64,000 nt of DNA from DATEFF01 sp964586395 (GTDB lineage: Bacteria > Patescibacteriota > Saccharimonadia > Saccharimonadales > EFPC-124), in NCBI GenBank assembly GCA_964586395.1, contig CAZPGP010000002.1, forward strand, positions 13,733 to 77,732, read 5' to 3'. The notes beneath the pieces are model-generated. The model was not told the DNA's origin. It was given only the letters and a program-made list of their open reading frames with translations, and searched no databases. Shown in pieces: positions 31,743-39,908 of this stretch. Numbering within the stretch: position 1 is the first letter of the stretch; each line of letters opens with the position of its first letter. The position numbers were made by a program, and so were the translations under genes.

Positions 31743-32330
31743 ATGCGCAAAGCAATCCAACGCAGCCCCTTGTTCATTGGGGCATTTCTGTTGGTCGTTG
31801 ATTCCATGATGGAAATCTACGGCATGTGGGAGGCCACTCCCACTCCAGCAGAGCCGGCGCCGTTCATGATGTGGCTGTTCGCAGCTGCAATCACGGCCGC
31901 GATGATCTTCGCTGAGCCGCTGATCGCCAAGCTCACCGGGGTCAAGACGGTCGTCAAGACCGAAGAGATCTGGCGTGAGGTTGACCTCAGCATTCTCGAC
32001 CGCTGGGAGACGGTGCAGCATGAGTTCGGGATCGACCCGGACGAGGCCCGCGCCGAGATCACCCAGTTCAGCCACGTGCTGGACCAGATCGAGCTGGCCG
32101 AAGCCGCGCGGCAAGGCTCTTCCGACACGGCAGTCTGCGAGGCGCTCGACGCACGAGTCACGATTCTCATGCGTGAGACCCTCGGACCGCTCGCCGCGGA
32201 ACTGGCCTACCTCAAGTCTGAGGAAGGCCGAATCCACACCACCGTCACCGACACCTTCATCACCACCACCCAACAACGACAGCACGAACAAGATGTGGCA
32301 GCAGAGCTTCTGGCCCGCACGCCCATCTGA
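31743..32330 (+). CDS. Cassette 10 membrane-anchored helical protein, unknown
   Basis: The 195-residue protein has two hydrophobic segments near the N-terminus (SPLFIGAFLLVVDSMMEI and WLFAAAITAAMIFAEPLIA). A mostly helical soluble region follows (TEEIWREVDLSILDRWETVQ, then LDQIELAEAARQG), and it ends in a Thr/Gln-rich stretch. No family is recognised. GAAGGGA precedes the ATG. Composition is GC-rich compared with metG. It starts the run of four cassettes between metG and pgeF. Confidence 0.55.
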   Translation: MRKAIQRSPLFIGAFLLVVDSMMEIYGMWEATPTPAEPAPFMMWLFAAAITAAMIFAEPLIAKLTGVKTVVKTEEIWREVDLSILDRWETVQHEFGIDPDEARAEITQFSHVLDQIELAEAARQGSSDTAVCEALDARVTILMRETLGPLAAELAYLKSEEGRIHTTVTDTFITTTQQRQHEQDVAAELLARTPI

Positions 32331-32344
32331 TGAACGTCGTCGTA

Positions 32345-32386
32345 GGGGCGCCCGAAACACGGGCGCCCCGGCAACTCTGAAATTAT
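32345..32386 (+). terminator. Cassette 10 hairpin and junction motif CTGAAATTAT
   Basis: A perfect stem GGGGCGCCC/GGGCGCCCC (32345-32369) is followed after seven bases by CTGAAATTAT (32377-32386). Confidence 0.75.
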
Positions 32387-32397
32387 AACTTAGCTTT

Positions 32398-32446
32398 TGA
32401 TCAAATTTCCGATACTCGCCCCAGCCTGTGCAGCCGGGGCGAGTAC
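32398..32446 (-). terminator. Cassette 11 hairpin with a degenerate junction
   Basis: On the minus strand TACTCGCCCC pairs with GGGGCGAGTA (32413-32446). Then comes GGAAATTTGAT, which only partly resembles the junction motif. Confidence 0.55.
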
Positions 32447-32447
32447 A

Positions 32448-33044
32448 CTACTTCTTGTTTTCGGGGTGAAGCTGGGCAGCAATCCAGTTCTGCCTACGTG
32501 TGCCGCCGAACTCGTCAGGGTTTCCCCAGACTTCGTAGCCAGCGGCGGTGCGCAGAACACAGATGCGGATCGAACCGCCGCCCTCCTCGTATGCGAGGCC
32601 AGCAGGATCGATCCAGGAGCCCGACGCGTCACGGGCTACAGCCCACGGTCCCGTCCAACGTGCCGTGTTGACCACCATGGCGCCAATGTCGCCCACAGCA
32701 GCACTTTTCACCTCGGCGTTGCACGGCCCAGATGTGTGGATCTGGACCTGGTCTGCCGGAGTGTGGCTGGGTGAGGGCGACGGGAAAATCAACGCGCAGA
32801 CCGCAATGGTTGCAACGATGGATCCAATCCCGGCCCACGTGTACCGTCCGTTGGCGGACTTCTTGCGTACCGCCGCCTGCTGCGCGGCGAGCTTCTGGGC
32901 GTAGGCAGCCCTCCGCTGAGTAACCAGGTTGTTGTAGCGCACAACGGTATCGGTATCGCCTCGTTGGATGGCCGCAGAAAGTCCGGCGGACTCCTTGTCG
33001 TCCAGAAATTGCTGCGGTAAAACAGGCCCCTTGCGACGAGCCAT
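32448..33044 (-). CDS. Cassette 11 single-pass exported protein, unknown
   Basis: The 198-residue protein has a basic, Gln/Ala-rich cytoplasmic N-terminus, a membrane helix near residue 75 (WAGIGSIVATIAVCALIF) and an extracytoplasmic domain of about 110 residues. That domain has two Cys (GPCNAEV and IRICVLRTA) that could form a disulfide. I chose the ATG at 33044 after AGAGGTG. The family is unknown. Its promoter shares the -35 area with the divergent cassette 12 gene. Confidence 0.55.
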   Translation of the reverse strand: MARRKGPVLPQQFLDDKESAGLSAAIQRGDTDTVVRYNNLVTQRRAAYAQKLAAQQAAVRKKSANGRYTWAGIGSIVATIAVCALIFPSPSPSHTPADQVQIHTSGPCNAEVKSAAVGDIGAMVVNTARWTGPWAVARDASGSWIDPAGLAYEEGGGSIRICVLRTAAGYEVWGNPDEFGGTRRQNWIAAQLHPENKK

Positions 33045-33101
33045 TGTCATCACCTCTCAAAAAACCAAAAGCATGAAGGCCCCATGAGGGCCACGGGGCA
33101 A

Positions 33102-33152
33102 ACTATACCACCGTCTAGATATAAAGACAAACCACAGACTTTATGGTATAAA
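33102..33152. promoter_or_regulatory. Divergent overlapping promoters of cassettes 11 and 12
   Basis: Minus strand: TTGTCT (33125-33130), 17 bases, TATAGT (33102-33107). Plus strand: AAGACA (33124-33129), 17 bases, TATAAA (33147-33152). The two -35 boxes overlap almost completely, so only one polymerase could occupy the site at a time. Confidence 0.55.
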
Positions 33153-33189
33153 TACTCTGGCCCTTCAACCACGAGTTCGAGGAGATGCA

Positions 33190-34122
33190 TTGAGTCAACC
33201 CCAGCGGTCGTCCCTTGCCACGGGCGAAGTCGCCCGACGGCTGAAGACGACGCGAACCACGCTTCAAAACATGTTCGACCACATCCCCCACCTCTACGTG
33301 CTAAAGAAGGAGACCCGCCTATTCCCCACCGCCTACATCGACGCCTACGCGGCGTACCTGGCGAGGGAAGAGCTTCTGGCCACCATTAACTCGGCGGCGA
33401 GTTTCTGGCGGACGGACGTAGCTCAGCGCCTCTACGCCGAAGCCGTCACGAGGCTCAACAGAGGCCTGTCCGGGATCACGCTGACCGGCCTTGAGCTGGC
33501 GGGCGTCCTTGGCGTCCCCTACTCGACCGTGATGAACTGGTCGTCGACGAACGCGCTCACAACCGTACGCGCTGGACGAGAAGTGCTCTTCCCGTGCGAC
33601 AAGGTCAAGACGGCCATCGTATGGAAAAAGCCAGTCACTCGCAAGCCGTACATCCCGCCGACGTTGCCGCCGATGTTCGTGTCCGCGGACTACGTCAACG
33701 CGAAGGCGCGGCAACGAGGGCGCGCGCTCCCCAGCGGCACCGCCCTCTTTGGGCAACTCCAAACGCCAGGAGGCGGCCGGACCATTCCGGCCACCTACGC
33801 GGAGGCGATCCTGCGCACCAGGGGAACCCTCAACGACCAGCGCGTACTGCGGTTCAACGCAGATCGTCGCACAAGAACGATCATGGAGGAGGCGCGTGCC
33901 GAGTTCGACCGACGTCTCGCCGAACGTCAGCAGTTGTCGCCGTTCGACGACGGCCTACTGACGTTCGAAGACGTCGCGTGGCTACTCGGCATGACGACAA
34001 GCATCGTCAAGATCTGGTGCTCAGACGATCAGTTGACGCACGTGGCCGGACCGGGCAAGAGGCTCATCCAGCCCAGCGCTCTGCTGGCTCGCTGCAAATG
34101 GGTCCTCCCAACTGGGCGATAA
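33190..34122 (+). CDS. Cassette 12 protein with three helix-turn-helix-like modules
   Basis: The 310-residue protein starts at TTG with GAGGAG upstream. HTH-like modules appear near residues 9-30 (TGEVARRLKTTRTTLQNMF), 95-120 (TGLELAGVLGVPYSTVMNW) and 255-280 (FEDVAWLLGMTTSIVKIW). They are separated by basic and helical linkers. It ends LLARCKWVLPTGR. The last module resembles the end of the next cassette's protein (LLSKCHWVLPK). It is probably a DNA-binding protein; the target and any catalytic role are unknown. No recombinase motif is visible. Confidence 0.6.
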   Translation: MSQPQRSSLATGEVARRLKTTRTTLQNMFDHIPHLYVLKKETRLFPTAYIDAYAAYLAREELLATINSAASFWRTDVAQRLYAEAVTRLNRGLSGITLTGLELAGVLGVPYSTVMNWSSTNALTTVRAGREVLFPCDKVKTAIVWKKPVTRKPYIPPTLPPMFVSADYVNAKARQRGRALPSGTALFGQLQTPGGGRTIPATYAEAILRTRGTLNDQRVLRFNADRRTRTIMEEARAEFDRRLAERQQLSPFDDGLLTFEDVAWLLGMTTSIVKIWCSDDQLTHVAGPGKRLIQPSALLARCKWVLPTGR

Positions 34123-34127
34123 CCCAC

Positions 34128-34189
34128 CGCAGCCCGGCCCCCTCACGGGGCGCCGGGCTGCGGGCGAACCTACCTAGCTCAAAACTTAT
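34128..34189 (+). terminator. Cassette 12 hairpin and junction motif CAAAACTTAT
   Basis: CGCAGCCCGG pairs with CCGGGCTGCG (34128-34162). After 17 bases there is CAAAACTTAT (34180-34189), a weaker copy of the motif. The cassette 13 promoter region follows. Confidence 0.6.
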
Positions 34190-34240
34190 TTTTATGATTT
34201 AATACTTTCCCGGCTCACACTCGACCCAATGGAGGACTAA

Positions 34241-34705
34241 TTGCCACCGACCCGAAAGCGCCTGTTCATGAGCGCCATCGATGTTGGCAAACAGCTGACA
34301 GCGGCTAACCGTCGCCGTTCAGTCGCCACGACGAGCTTCGGCCACCTCAGGCTGCCCGACAACTCCCAGCGCTATCCAGTCCCCTACATCGACGCGCTCT
34401 TGCGGGGCGTGCGAAGCAGCATCAGCGCCGACAATCTGCGATCGTTCAACAGTAGCCCAGCCGCAAGGGAGGCATTCAGACTGTCCGACGCTGACCTGCA
34501 CCTCAGGCTCGATGAATGGCTGACCGAGACGCCCCTGGAGGGCTACCTCAGCGTCACTACGCTCGGCTGGGTCCTCGGAGTCAACTCGTCGCGAGCCGCC
34601 AAGTGGCACAAGGACAGCCTTGTCACCTCTCAACTGGCTGACGGCACAACCTACCTCGAGGTCGCCGACCTCTTGAGCAAATGCCACTGGGTCCTCCCCA
34701 AGTGA
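34241..34705 (+). CDS. Cassette 13 HTH-like protein, paralogue of the cassette 12 C-terminus
   Basis: The 154-residue protein starts at TTG with GGAGG five bases upstream. The N-terminal half contains a PYIDALLRGVRSS helix, comparable with AYIDAYAAYLARE in the cassette 12 protein. The C-terminal HTH-like module (TLGWVLGVNSSRAAKWHKD) and the end LLSKCHWVLPK align with the cassette 12 C-terminus. It is about half as long. The adjacent paralogues suggest duplication or a preference of related cassettes for the same site. Confidence 0.55.
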   Translation: MPPTRKRLFMSAIDVGKQLTAANRRRSVATTSFGHLRLPDNSQRYPVPYIDALLRGVRSSISADNLRSFNSSPAAREAFRLSDADLHLRLDEWLTETPLEGYLSVTTLGWVLGVNSSRAAKWHKDSLVTSQLADGTTYLEVADLLSKCHWVLPK

Positions 34706-34714
34706 GCTGGACGG

Positions 34715-34745
34715 CTGCGGCCCTGCACTTTCCGTGAGTGCAGCG
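34715..34745 (+). terminator. Hairpin after the cassette 13 gene, no junction motif
   Basis: CTGCACT pairs with AGTGCAG within a larger repeat of GGCTGCGGCC (34713 and 34745). The pgeF stop codon follows within about 16 bases. I see no TTGAAMTTAT-like sequence here. Confidence 0.5.
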
Positions 34746-34760
34746 GCTGCGGCCGTTCCG

Positions 34761-35516
34761 CTAGCCTATCAGTCGCGCCAACAACGCAAATCGCCCCTCG
34801 GGTTCACCATTGCGAACTGCGCGGTAATGCGAATAATACTTATCACTCGTAGCCGTATTCACCGGCGACACCTCAATATGCTCAGGCAAAACACCCGCCT
34901 CTATAAATCGCTGACGATTATAGCCCGGCAAATCAACGCCGTAACCTTTGTCGGTTTTGTGGAGAAAATCTTTCCACACCGGGTCGTCAGCCTGCGAAAC
35001 CGTATCAAACACGTACGATTCTGCCTTAATGGCCGGACTCAAATAAACTCGTAGGTCGGGCGCGGACGAACGAAATGTATGCTGCAAATATTGCACCGTC
35101 TTGGTTGCCAACTCAGCTGTCGTACTCTGCCAACCCAAGTGCACTACCGCCAAAACATTCTGGACTGGATCGTGGATAGCCACGGCGTTGCAGTCTGCAA
35201 CCGGTAACAGCAAGCCAATATTCGGCACGTTCGTGACCAATGCGTCAGCGGCGATACGCTCATTGGGATCGGCCACACCCCTTCCTTCATTGCTCGTCAC
35301 ATTAACTATCGCGTCCCATACCGCCTGATCGGCGCCAACGTCCATTACAACAACGTGCGAGGAATCGAGGTCAACGGCCTTTGCGAGCGTACTGATGACT
35401 CGTTGAGTCTCCTCAAGCGGACCCCACTCTGGCTTGGTGTTGCCATCGGCCTTACTAGACACGGCGACGCGCAGCTTTTGGCCGTCAAAGATAGTTGGTT
35501 GGTCGGAGCTAATCAT
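34761..35516 (-). CDS. pgeF: Purine nucleoside phosphorylase / YfiH family (PgeF)
   Basis: The 251-residue protein has the family zinc ligands in LLPVADCNAVAI and LAVVHLGWQSTTAELA, plus LSPAIKAESYVF in place of the usual GPxI motif. Family members edit peptidoglycan precursors or act on purine nucleosides. TACAAT ends six bases before the ATG at 35516, so the mRNA is predicted leaderless. It is followed by converging cassette 13. Confidence 0.88.
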   Translation of the reverse strand: MISSDQPTIFDGQKLRVAVSSKADGNTKPEWGPLEETQRVISTLAKAVDLDSSHVVVMDVGADQAVWDAIVNVTSNEGRGVADPNERIAADALVTNVPNIGLLLPVADCNAVAIHDPVQNVLAVVHLGWQSTTAELATKTVQYLQHTFRSSAPDLRVYLSPAIKAESYVFDTVSQADDPVWKDFLHKTDKGYGVDLPGYNRQRFIEAGVLPEHIEVSPVNTATSDKYYSHYRAVRNGEPEGRFALLARLIG

Positions 35517-35534
35517 AATTTCATTGTAGCAGGG

Positions 35535-36320
35535 CTAGGCTAGGTCGGCGTAGGCTTTGACAAGCTTATACCAATCGTCCAAGCCAAGCTGCTCGGCGCG
35601 AGCCTTTGGATCTACACCTGCCGCCTCTAGCAACTTCTCGACTTCAGGCTTTTCAATATGCAGCCCACCGCTGAGACTATTGCGAAGCGTCTTGCGCTTC
35701 TCGCCGAATCCCGCCCGAACCATGCGGAAGTAATCCTGCGATGTCACATCAGGGAATAGCGGCGTCGTGCGACGCTTCAGACCAATGATCTGCGAATCAA
35801 CCTTCGGTGGTGGAGTAAAAAGCTCGGCAGGAACAATCGGGCCCAACGTTGCCTCGGCATAGAACTGCACGCTGACAGCCAGAACGCTCATATGACCAGG
35901 CTCGGCCGCCATTCGCTGAGCGACTTCCTTCTGAACTAAGATAGCCGCCTCGCTTGGCGGATTAGGAGATTCCAACAGCATGCGGACGATTTTGCTGGTG
36001 ATGTAGTACGGCAGATTGGCGGCGACTTTGTAGTCACGAGGTAGCTTAGTGAGGTCAAATTTGAGGATATCGCTGTGAACGACCTCGAGATTTTTGGCCG
36101 GAACACGTACAGCCAAGCCAGCCGCAAGCTCGGGATCGAACTCGACCGCGATCACTTGTTTGGCGCGGTCAGCAAGTTCAGCTGTGAGCGTACCGAGGCC
36201 AGGGCCGATCTCAAGCACCGTATCGGCAGGTCCAACATGAGCAGCGTCCGCCATAGAACGGAGCGAATAGAGGTCGTGCAGCCAGTGCTGTCCTAAAGAT
36301 TTGTTAGGGATCACGCTCAT
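35535..36320 (-). CDS. rsmA: 16S rRNA dimethyladenosine transferase (KsgA/RsmA)
   Basis: This 261-residue SAM methyltransferase begins IPNKSLGQHWLHD and has DTVLEIGPGLGTLTAEL, the catalytic ANLPYYITSKI and the C-terminal helical domain (AGFGEKRKTLRNSL). It dimethylates two adjacent adenines of helix 45 in 16S rRNA. Its ATG overlaps the end of the preceding gene by four bases. Confidence 0.95.
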   Translation of the reverse strand: MSVIPNKSLGQHWLHDLYSLRSMADAAHVGPADTVLEIGPGLGTLTAELADRAKQVIAVEFDPELAAGLAVRVPAKNLEVVHSDILKFDLTKLPRDYKVAANLPYYITSKIVRMLLESPNPPSEAAILVQKEVAQRMAAEPGHMSVLAVSVQFYAEATLGPIVPAELFTPPPKVDSQIIGLKRRTTPLFPDVTSQDYFRMVRAGFGEKRKTLRNSLSGGLHIEKPEVEKLLEAAGVDPKARAEQLGLDDWYKLVKAYADLA

Positions 36321-36745
36321 AAATCCAAAAGCTTCAAGCCGATTTGCTCGTCGAGTTTACGTGCCAACGGCTGGTAGGTAACATGAATGAATAGTTCGCA
36401 CGTTCCGCCGACCACAAAGTCCTTCACGTGCCCGCCCACAACCTGGTAATCGCGGTCGCTGAATGTGCCGTGCAAATGGAACATTAGCTTATCATGCTCG
36501 TCGCGTGCGATAGTGCCCTGCAGACCAGTTATCTCATACATCGATGCGAAATCGTGCCAGATATACTCCTTCTTCTCGAGATCGTAGAAACCAAGCGTCA
36601 ACTGTTCGGCAGCACCCACGCCGTTTACAGATGCGCCGATGAGCTGCGTATCACTCTCGGCAAAGAGCTGGTCCATCGCCTCACTCAGGCGTTCGCCGCG
36701 ATCAAGTCGAACTGTGTAGTTGTAGCCGTCATATGCAGAAACCAT
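36317..36745 (-). CDS. PPC/DUF296 domain protein
   Basis: The 142-residue protein from the ATG at 36745 (ATAGGAG upstream) has the single-domain PPC layout: VRLDRGERLSEAMDQLF, ITGLQGTIA, KLMFHLHGTFSDRDYQVVGGH and VVGGTCELFIHV, with metal-ligand-like His residues. In plants the domain sits in AT-hook proteins; the bacterial single-domain versions are trimeric with unclear function. It overlaps rsmA by four bases. Confidence 0.85.
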   Translation of the reverse strand: MVSAYDGYNYTVRLDRGERLSEAMDQLFAESDTQLIGASVNGVGAAEQLTLGFYDLEKKEYIWHDFASMYEITGLQGTIARDEHDKLMFHLHGTFSDRDYQVVGGHVKDFVVGGTCELFIHVTYQPLARKLDEQIGLKLLDL

Positions 36746-36753
36746 GTTCGCTC

Positions 36754-37896
36754 CTATCGGTAAATGTCTTGTAGGCTCAGCTTGGCCCGACATCCAGGCC
36801 ATGGCTGCCAGCCGCGTCGCTTGTACGTCTCCCAGGCTTTCTGGTCCTGGACAGATGGCGGCGCGAGGTCAGCGCGGGCAAAACCACCGTAGTTTGCCCA
36901 GGTGCTGATGTCGTATTGGTATGCGCCGTAATAGCCATTGCCGCTGTTGCGTGCGTAGTTGCCACCAGCTTCGCACGATCGCAAGCGAGCTAATGCTGCC
37001 GCGAAATCGCCGTCTACACCAGCTGTCTTTGCGCCCACAACTTCGACCTGCTCCTTTGGTTCAACTGTGGTAACGCTCTGGATCTCCTTGCGAGCAACTT
37101 CCTTGCCGTTCTTGAGTTCGATCTGGAAGGTGACAATCTTCTTGCCCTTTACGCCTGGAGTTTGGACTTTCTTGTAGCCGATTGGCTGGTCCGCGTCCTG
37201 GATTTGCTTGGTCTTAAAGTCGACTTCCTTTTCTTCGCTGACGGTTTGCTCGCCATTGCGGTAGACGTCGACTGCAATATTATCGCTGATAGGCGTAGAT
37301 GGGCCTGGCGATACGCCGTCCTGAGCAGCTAGATTGACGCCTTTTTCCTTTAGCAACTCACCTACCGTAGTAGCCTGAGTACGGATGTCGACCATCTTGC
37401 CGTATAGCATCATGTGGACCGGCACGCTGCGGTCGATGGTCAGCATCAGGCCGGCACCGCCCTGCGCCACAAAGTCATCGATACGCGAAATGTTCAAAAT
37501 ATCTTCGTCGTATATCTGTAGGCCTGCAGTTTCGGCAATCTTCTTGGCGCTAGTGTGCGGACTCATAATGCGATATCGCTGAGAGCCATCTACCACTGTT
37601 ACAGGACGTGCACGGTAGACATTGATGTCATACGTTTGAGCGACGAGTTTAGTACCCTTGCCCGGCTCGACGGCGTCGAACTGTTCGAGCTTCACACCTG
37701 CCTTGTCTAAAGCCTCTCCAACAGTAGCAGCATTCGTCGCGATAACTTGCTGCTGTCCGTCATGATAAATGGTCACGATGCGACCATTTTCGGCGTGAAC
37801 TTGAGTGTGATTTAACGGGGAAATAGCATACAAGGCCACTACTGCAGCCATGATTCCTACCCCGGTTAACACCTTCTTAATAAGTCGAATATTCAT
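36754..37896 (-). CDS. Rpf-like secreted transglycosylase with DUF348 and G5 domains
   Basis: The 380-residue protein has an N-terminal membrane segment (VLTGVGIMAAVVALYAI) and DUF348-type repeats (NGRIVTIYHDGQQQVIATNA and ATTVGELLKEKGV). A G5-type domain follows (VQTPGVKGKKIVTFQIELKNG), then a C-terminal transglycosylase-like domain (LRSCEAGGNYARNSGNGYYG) with the catalytic Glu in CEAGG. This is the RpfB architecture known from Actinobacteria, whose products cut peptidoglycan and wake dormant cells. It may remodel the cell's own wall or a host's. Confidence 0.88.
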   Translation of the reverse strand: MNIRLIKKVLTGVGIMAAVVALYAISPLNHTQVHAENGRIVTIYHDGQQQVIATNAATVGEALDKAGVKLEQFDAVEPGKGTKLVAQTYDINVYRARPVTVVDGSQRYRIMSPHTSAKKIAETAGLQIYDEDILNISRIDDFVAQGGAGLMLTIDRSVPVHMMLYGKMVDIRTQATTVGELLKEKGVNLAAQDGVSPGPSTPISDNIAVDVYRNGEQTVSEEKEVDFKTKQIQDADQPIGYKKVQTPGVKGKKIVTFQIELKNGKEVARKEIQSVTTVEPKEQVEVVGAKTAGVDGDFAAALARLRSCEAGGNYARNSGNGYYGAYQYDISTWANYGGFARADLAPPSVQDQKAWETYKRRGWQPWPGCRAKLSLQDIYR

Positions 37897-37979
37897 TGTT
37901 TTTGCTATTCGCAATAGACCCAGTATAGCAAATGGCGGCAAACCGGCGAAACGTAAACCTCCCGTGTCCGCTAAGCCAA

Positions 37980-38450
37980 CTAATCCTTCTTATATAATTT
38001 CAAAGCTCGATCCACCGTCATACTCCGATGAGACGGCAAATGCTTCAGCGCAAACCATGCCACGTCCAACATCTCTAGCCGATGCCGTGCGGCAATATGC
38101 GCCGGCTGCTTCGGGACCTCAGCAACAAAACAATCCACCACGAAGGGCGCGTTACTGTCGCCATTTTCGAACTCACCCAACGGCTTACATTTACGCTCAT
38201 CAATTGACACACCCGTTTCCTCGAACGTCTCACGCAGCGCAGCGACCTTTGGCTTCTCGCGGCGGCGGATTCCGCCACCAGGCAAGCTCCAGCGCTGATG
38301 ACCAAACCAACTCCGCACTAGCAGCACTTCTCCGCGCTCGTTGACGACCATAACGCGTACACGGTGCTTTCCCCTCATATATACGCGCAGAAGTGGCGAG
38401 GCGGCGCCATGCGCCAATTTTCCGAGCCGAGCATAAGACTTCTTGACCAT
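37980..38450 (-). CDS. Nudix hydrolase
   Basis: The 156-residue protein has the Nudix box GGGIRRREKPKVAALRETFE followed by ETGV, and the preceding WSLPG strand. A basic N-terminal helix comes before the fold (YARLGKLAHGAASPLLRVYM). It hydrolyses a nucleoside diphosphate derivative, substrate unknown. The ATG at 38450 is preferred to one 18 bases upstream. Confidence 0.85.
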   Translation of the reverse strand: MVKKSYARLGKLAHGAASPLLRVYMRGKHRVRVMVVNERGEVLLVRSWFGHQRWSLPGGGIRRREKPKVAALRETFEETGVSIDERKCKPLGEFENGDSNAPFVVDCFVAEVPKQPAHIAARHRLEMLDVAWFALKHLPSHRSMTVDRALKLYKKD

Positions 38451-38490
38451 ACTCCAGTATTGTAACAACGCTAACGTTTTTCAGACAAAC

Positions 38491-38578
38491 AAAAAATCGC
38501 CTCGTGGCGATATGACTTCAGCGGGACTGACTGCGGGGCCGCGTTCGAGGGCTGTGAAGCCCAGGGAACGCGGCGCCC
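38491..38578 (-). terminator. Cassette 14 hairpin, degenerate junction and adjacent intrinsic terminator
   Basis: On the minus strand a GC-rich hairpin (GGGCGCCGCGTTC/GAACGCGG region, 38535-38578) is followed by CTGAAGTCATAT (38510-38521), a variant of the junction motif. ATCGCC-acga-GGCGAT with six T follows (38491-38511), a standard terminator. Confidence 0.6.
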
Positions 38579-38635
38579 GCCCGGCGAGTGTTTCTCTAGC
38601 CGGTTGTACGCGGCCAGATCGGCACGCGCACGGTG

Positions 38636-39238
38636 TCAGCTCGTGGGGTAGACGTAGCAGGGAGTGTCCGGGAAGCCGGGGCTGAGTCCGGAGACGTCCT
38701 TGCTGGTGACGGGAATGAGCTGGGGCATCGACTTGCCGCGGAGGTACTGGTTGATGCTCACCCAGTTCGCCTGAACGACGTCGATGGTCGTGGTGTTGAA
38801 GCAGATCGAGCCACGGCCGTTGGTGAACTCCTGGCTGATCGCGACGATGGTGCCATTGCTGGCGTCGACGACCGGGTCGGTGAACCCGTTGTCCTCCGCC
38901 TGCGCGGTCTTGGGCTTGCCGAGGCCGAACACGACGTAGGGACCAGGGTTGGTCAGGCCGGCCTTCTTCTGCTCCTGATCGAGGAACTTGATGACGCCCT
39001 CGTCGGAGACCTTGATGATGGCCTTGTAACCCGTGCTGGTCAGAAGCTGGCCACCCTGGCTCGCCGCGGCCTTGTCCATCGTGGCCTGGTCGACCGGAGG
39101 GATCTCCGGCAGGTCAGTGGAGTTCAGACCGAACAGCGGCACCTTGGTCCAGATGCTGATCCCGACGAACAGTGGGATCAGGGCATAGAGGCCCAGGCGG
39201 GCGAACAGCTTCAGGAGACGACCTCCCAATTTCTTCAT
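38636..39238 (-). CDS. Cassette 14 single-pass exported protein, unknown
   Basis: The 200-residue protein from the ATG at 39238 (GTGAGGAAG upstream) has a membrane helix near residues 10-32 (LFARLGLYALIPLFVGISIW). An extracytoplasmic domain follows, with a Pro-rich start, two Cys (SICFNTT and DTPCYVYPTS) and several short strands. The family is unknown. It is GC-rich compared with the neighbouring Nudix gene and divergent from cassette 15. Confidence 0.55.
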   Translation of the reverse strand: MKKLGGRLLKLFARLGLYALIPLFVGISIWTKVPLFGLNSTDLPEIPPVDQATMDKAAASQGGQLLTSTGYKAIIKVSDEGVIKFLDQEQKKAGLTNPGPYVVFGLGKPKTAQAEDNGFTDPVVDASNGTIVAISQEFTNGRGSICFNTTTIDVVQANWVSINQYLRGKSMPQLIPVTSKDVSGLSPGFPDTPCYVYPTS

Positions 39239-39290
39239 GTACTTCCTCACTTCACGATCGGTCTTTCGCACCGGTGGAGCTGACTGTACA

Positions 39291-39319
39291 TTTATACCAC
39301 AAACATCTTAAATAGTCAA
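39291..39319 (-). promoter_or_regulatory. Promoter of cassette 14
   Basis: On the minus strand TTGACT (39314-39319), 17 bases, TATAAA (39291-39296). Confidence 0.6.
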
Positions 39320-39380
39320 TATATTAAGCCCTCACTTTCCCTAGCGAAAGCACTCCTTCGCACCTTCTTTGTAGCAAATT

Positions 39381-39417
39381 TACTTGACAAATCGATACTT
39401 GAATTACAAAATATAGG
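39381..39417 (+). promoter_or_regulatory. Promoter region of cassette 15, shared 14-mer with cassette 16
   Basis: TACTTGACAAATCG at 39381-39394 is identical to 41291-41304 ahead of the cassette 16 gene. It contains the -35 box TTGACA. An AT-rich -10 region (ACAAAATATAG) follows. Confidence 0.6.
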
Positions 39418-39458
39418 ACACGTTCCACTCAGGCACTTTTCGGCATCGGAGGACAACC

Positions 39459-39671
39459 GTGACACGCCCCTCGGCGAAGAATCCCAGCACGGGCAGGTTC
39501 TGGCTGCTCATGCTCGTCGGCGGAGCTCTCAGCCTCTTGGGCGTCTACTTGATGCTCCAGAGCTACAGCTCTCACCCCACCAAGTTCTACTTCGGAGTCG
39601 CGTTCGCGGTCATCGGCGTCATCGCCGGATTCGTCGGCGCATTCCGAGCCAACAACGCCAGACGCCGCTAG
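39459..39671 (+). CDS. Cassette 15 two-pass small membrane protein
   Basis: The 70-residue protein starts at GTG with GGAGG upstream. Two membrane helices (FWLLMLVGGALSLLGVYLML and YFGVAFAVIGVIAGFVGAF) flank a short polar loop (SYSSHPTKF), with basic ends (NNARRR). The family is unknown. It has the same architecture as the cassette proteins at 21487 and 45442. Confidence 0.6.
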   Translation: MTRPSAKNPSTGRFWLLMLVGGALSLLGVYLMLQSYSSHPTKFYFGVAFAVIGVIAGFVGAFRANNARRR

Positions 39672-39686
39672 GCACGGAACGGGGCA

Positions 39687-39783
39687 AAGCGACCTCCCCG
39701 TGGGTCATACCCACAAACCCTCGCGACACGACTTCGGTCGGACGTCGCGAGGGGGGTCGCTTTAACATTGGATTTGAAATTAT
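39687..39783 (+). terminator. Cassette 15 hairpin and junction motif TTGAAATTAT
   Basis: A long structure with outer stem GCGACCTCCCC/GGGGGGTCGC and inner stem CCCTCGCGAC/GTCGCGAGGG spans 39687-39763. An exact TTGAAATTAT follows at 39774-39783. Confidence 0.75.
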
Positions 39784-39855
39784 TATTTAGTCATAAGCAT
39801 TGTGCTTTGACCCAACTATTGCTAGTATGTGGCCTGATAAGAGATAAATCTTACT

Positions 39856-39883
39856 TGATAAGATAACAATTGCGCTTATACTT
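39856..39883 (+). promoter_or_regulatory. Promoter of the beta-helix surface gene
   Basis: TTGATA near 39856 and TATACT near 39878, about 16 bases apart, followed by GGAGGG before the ATG at 39909. Confidence 0.45.
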
Positions 39884-39908
39884 AAAAGTACACGGAGGGT
39901 AGTAAAAT

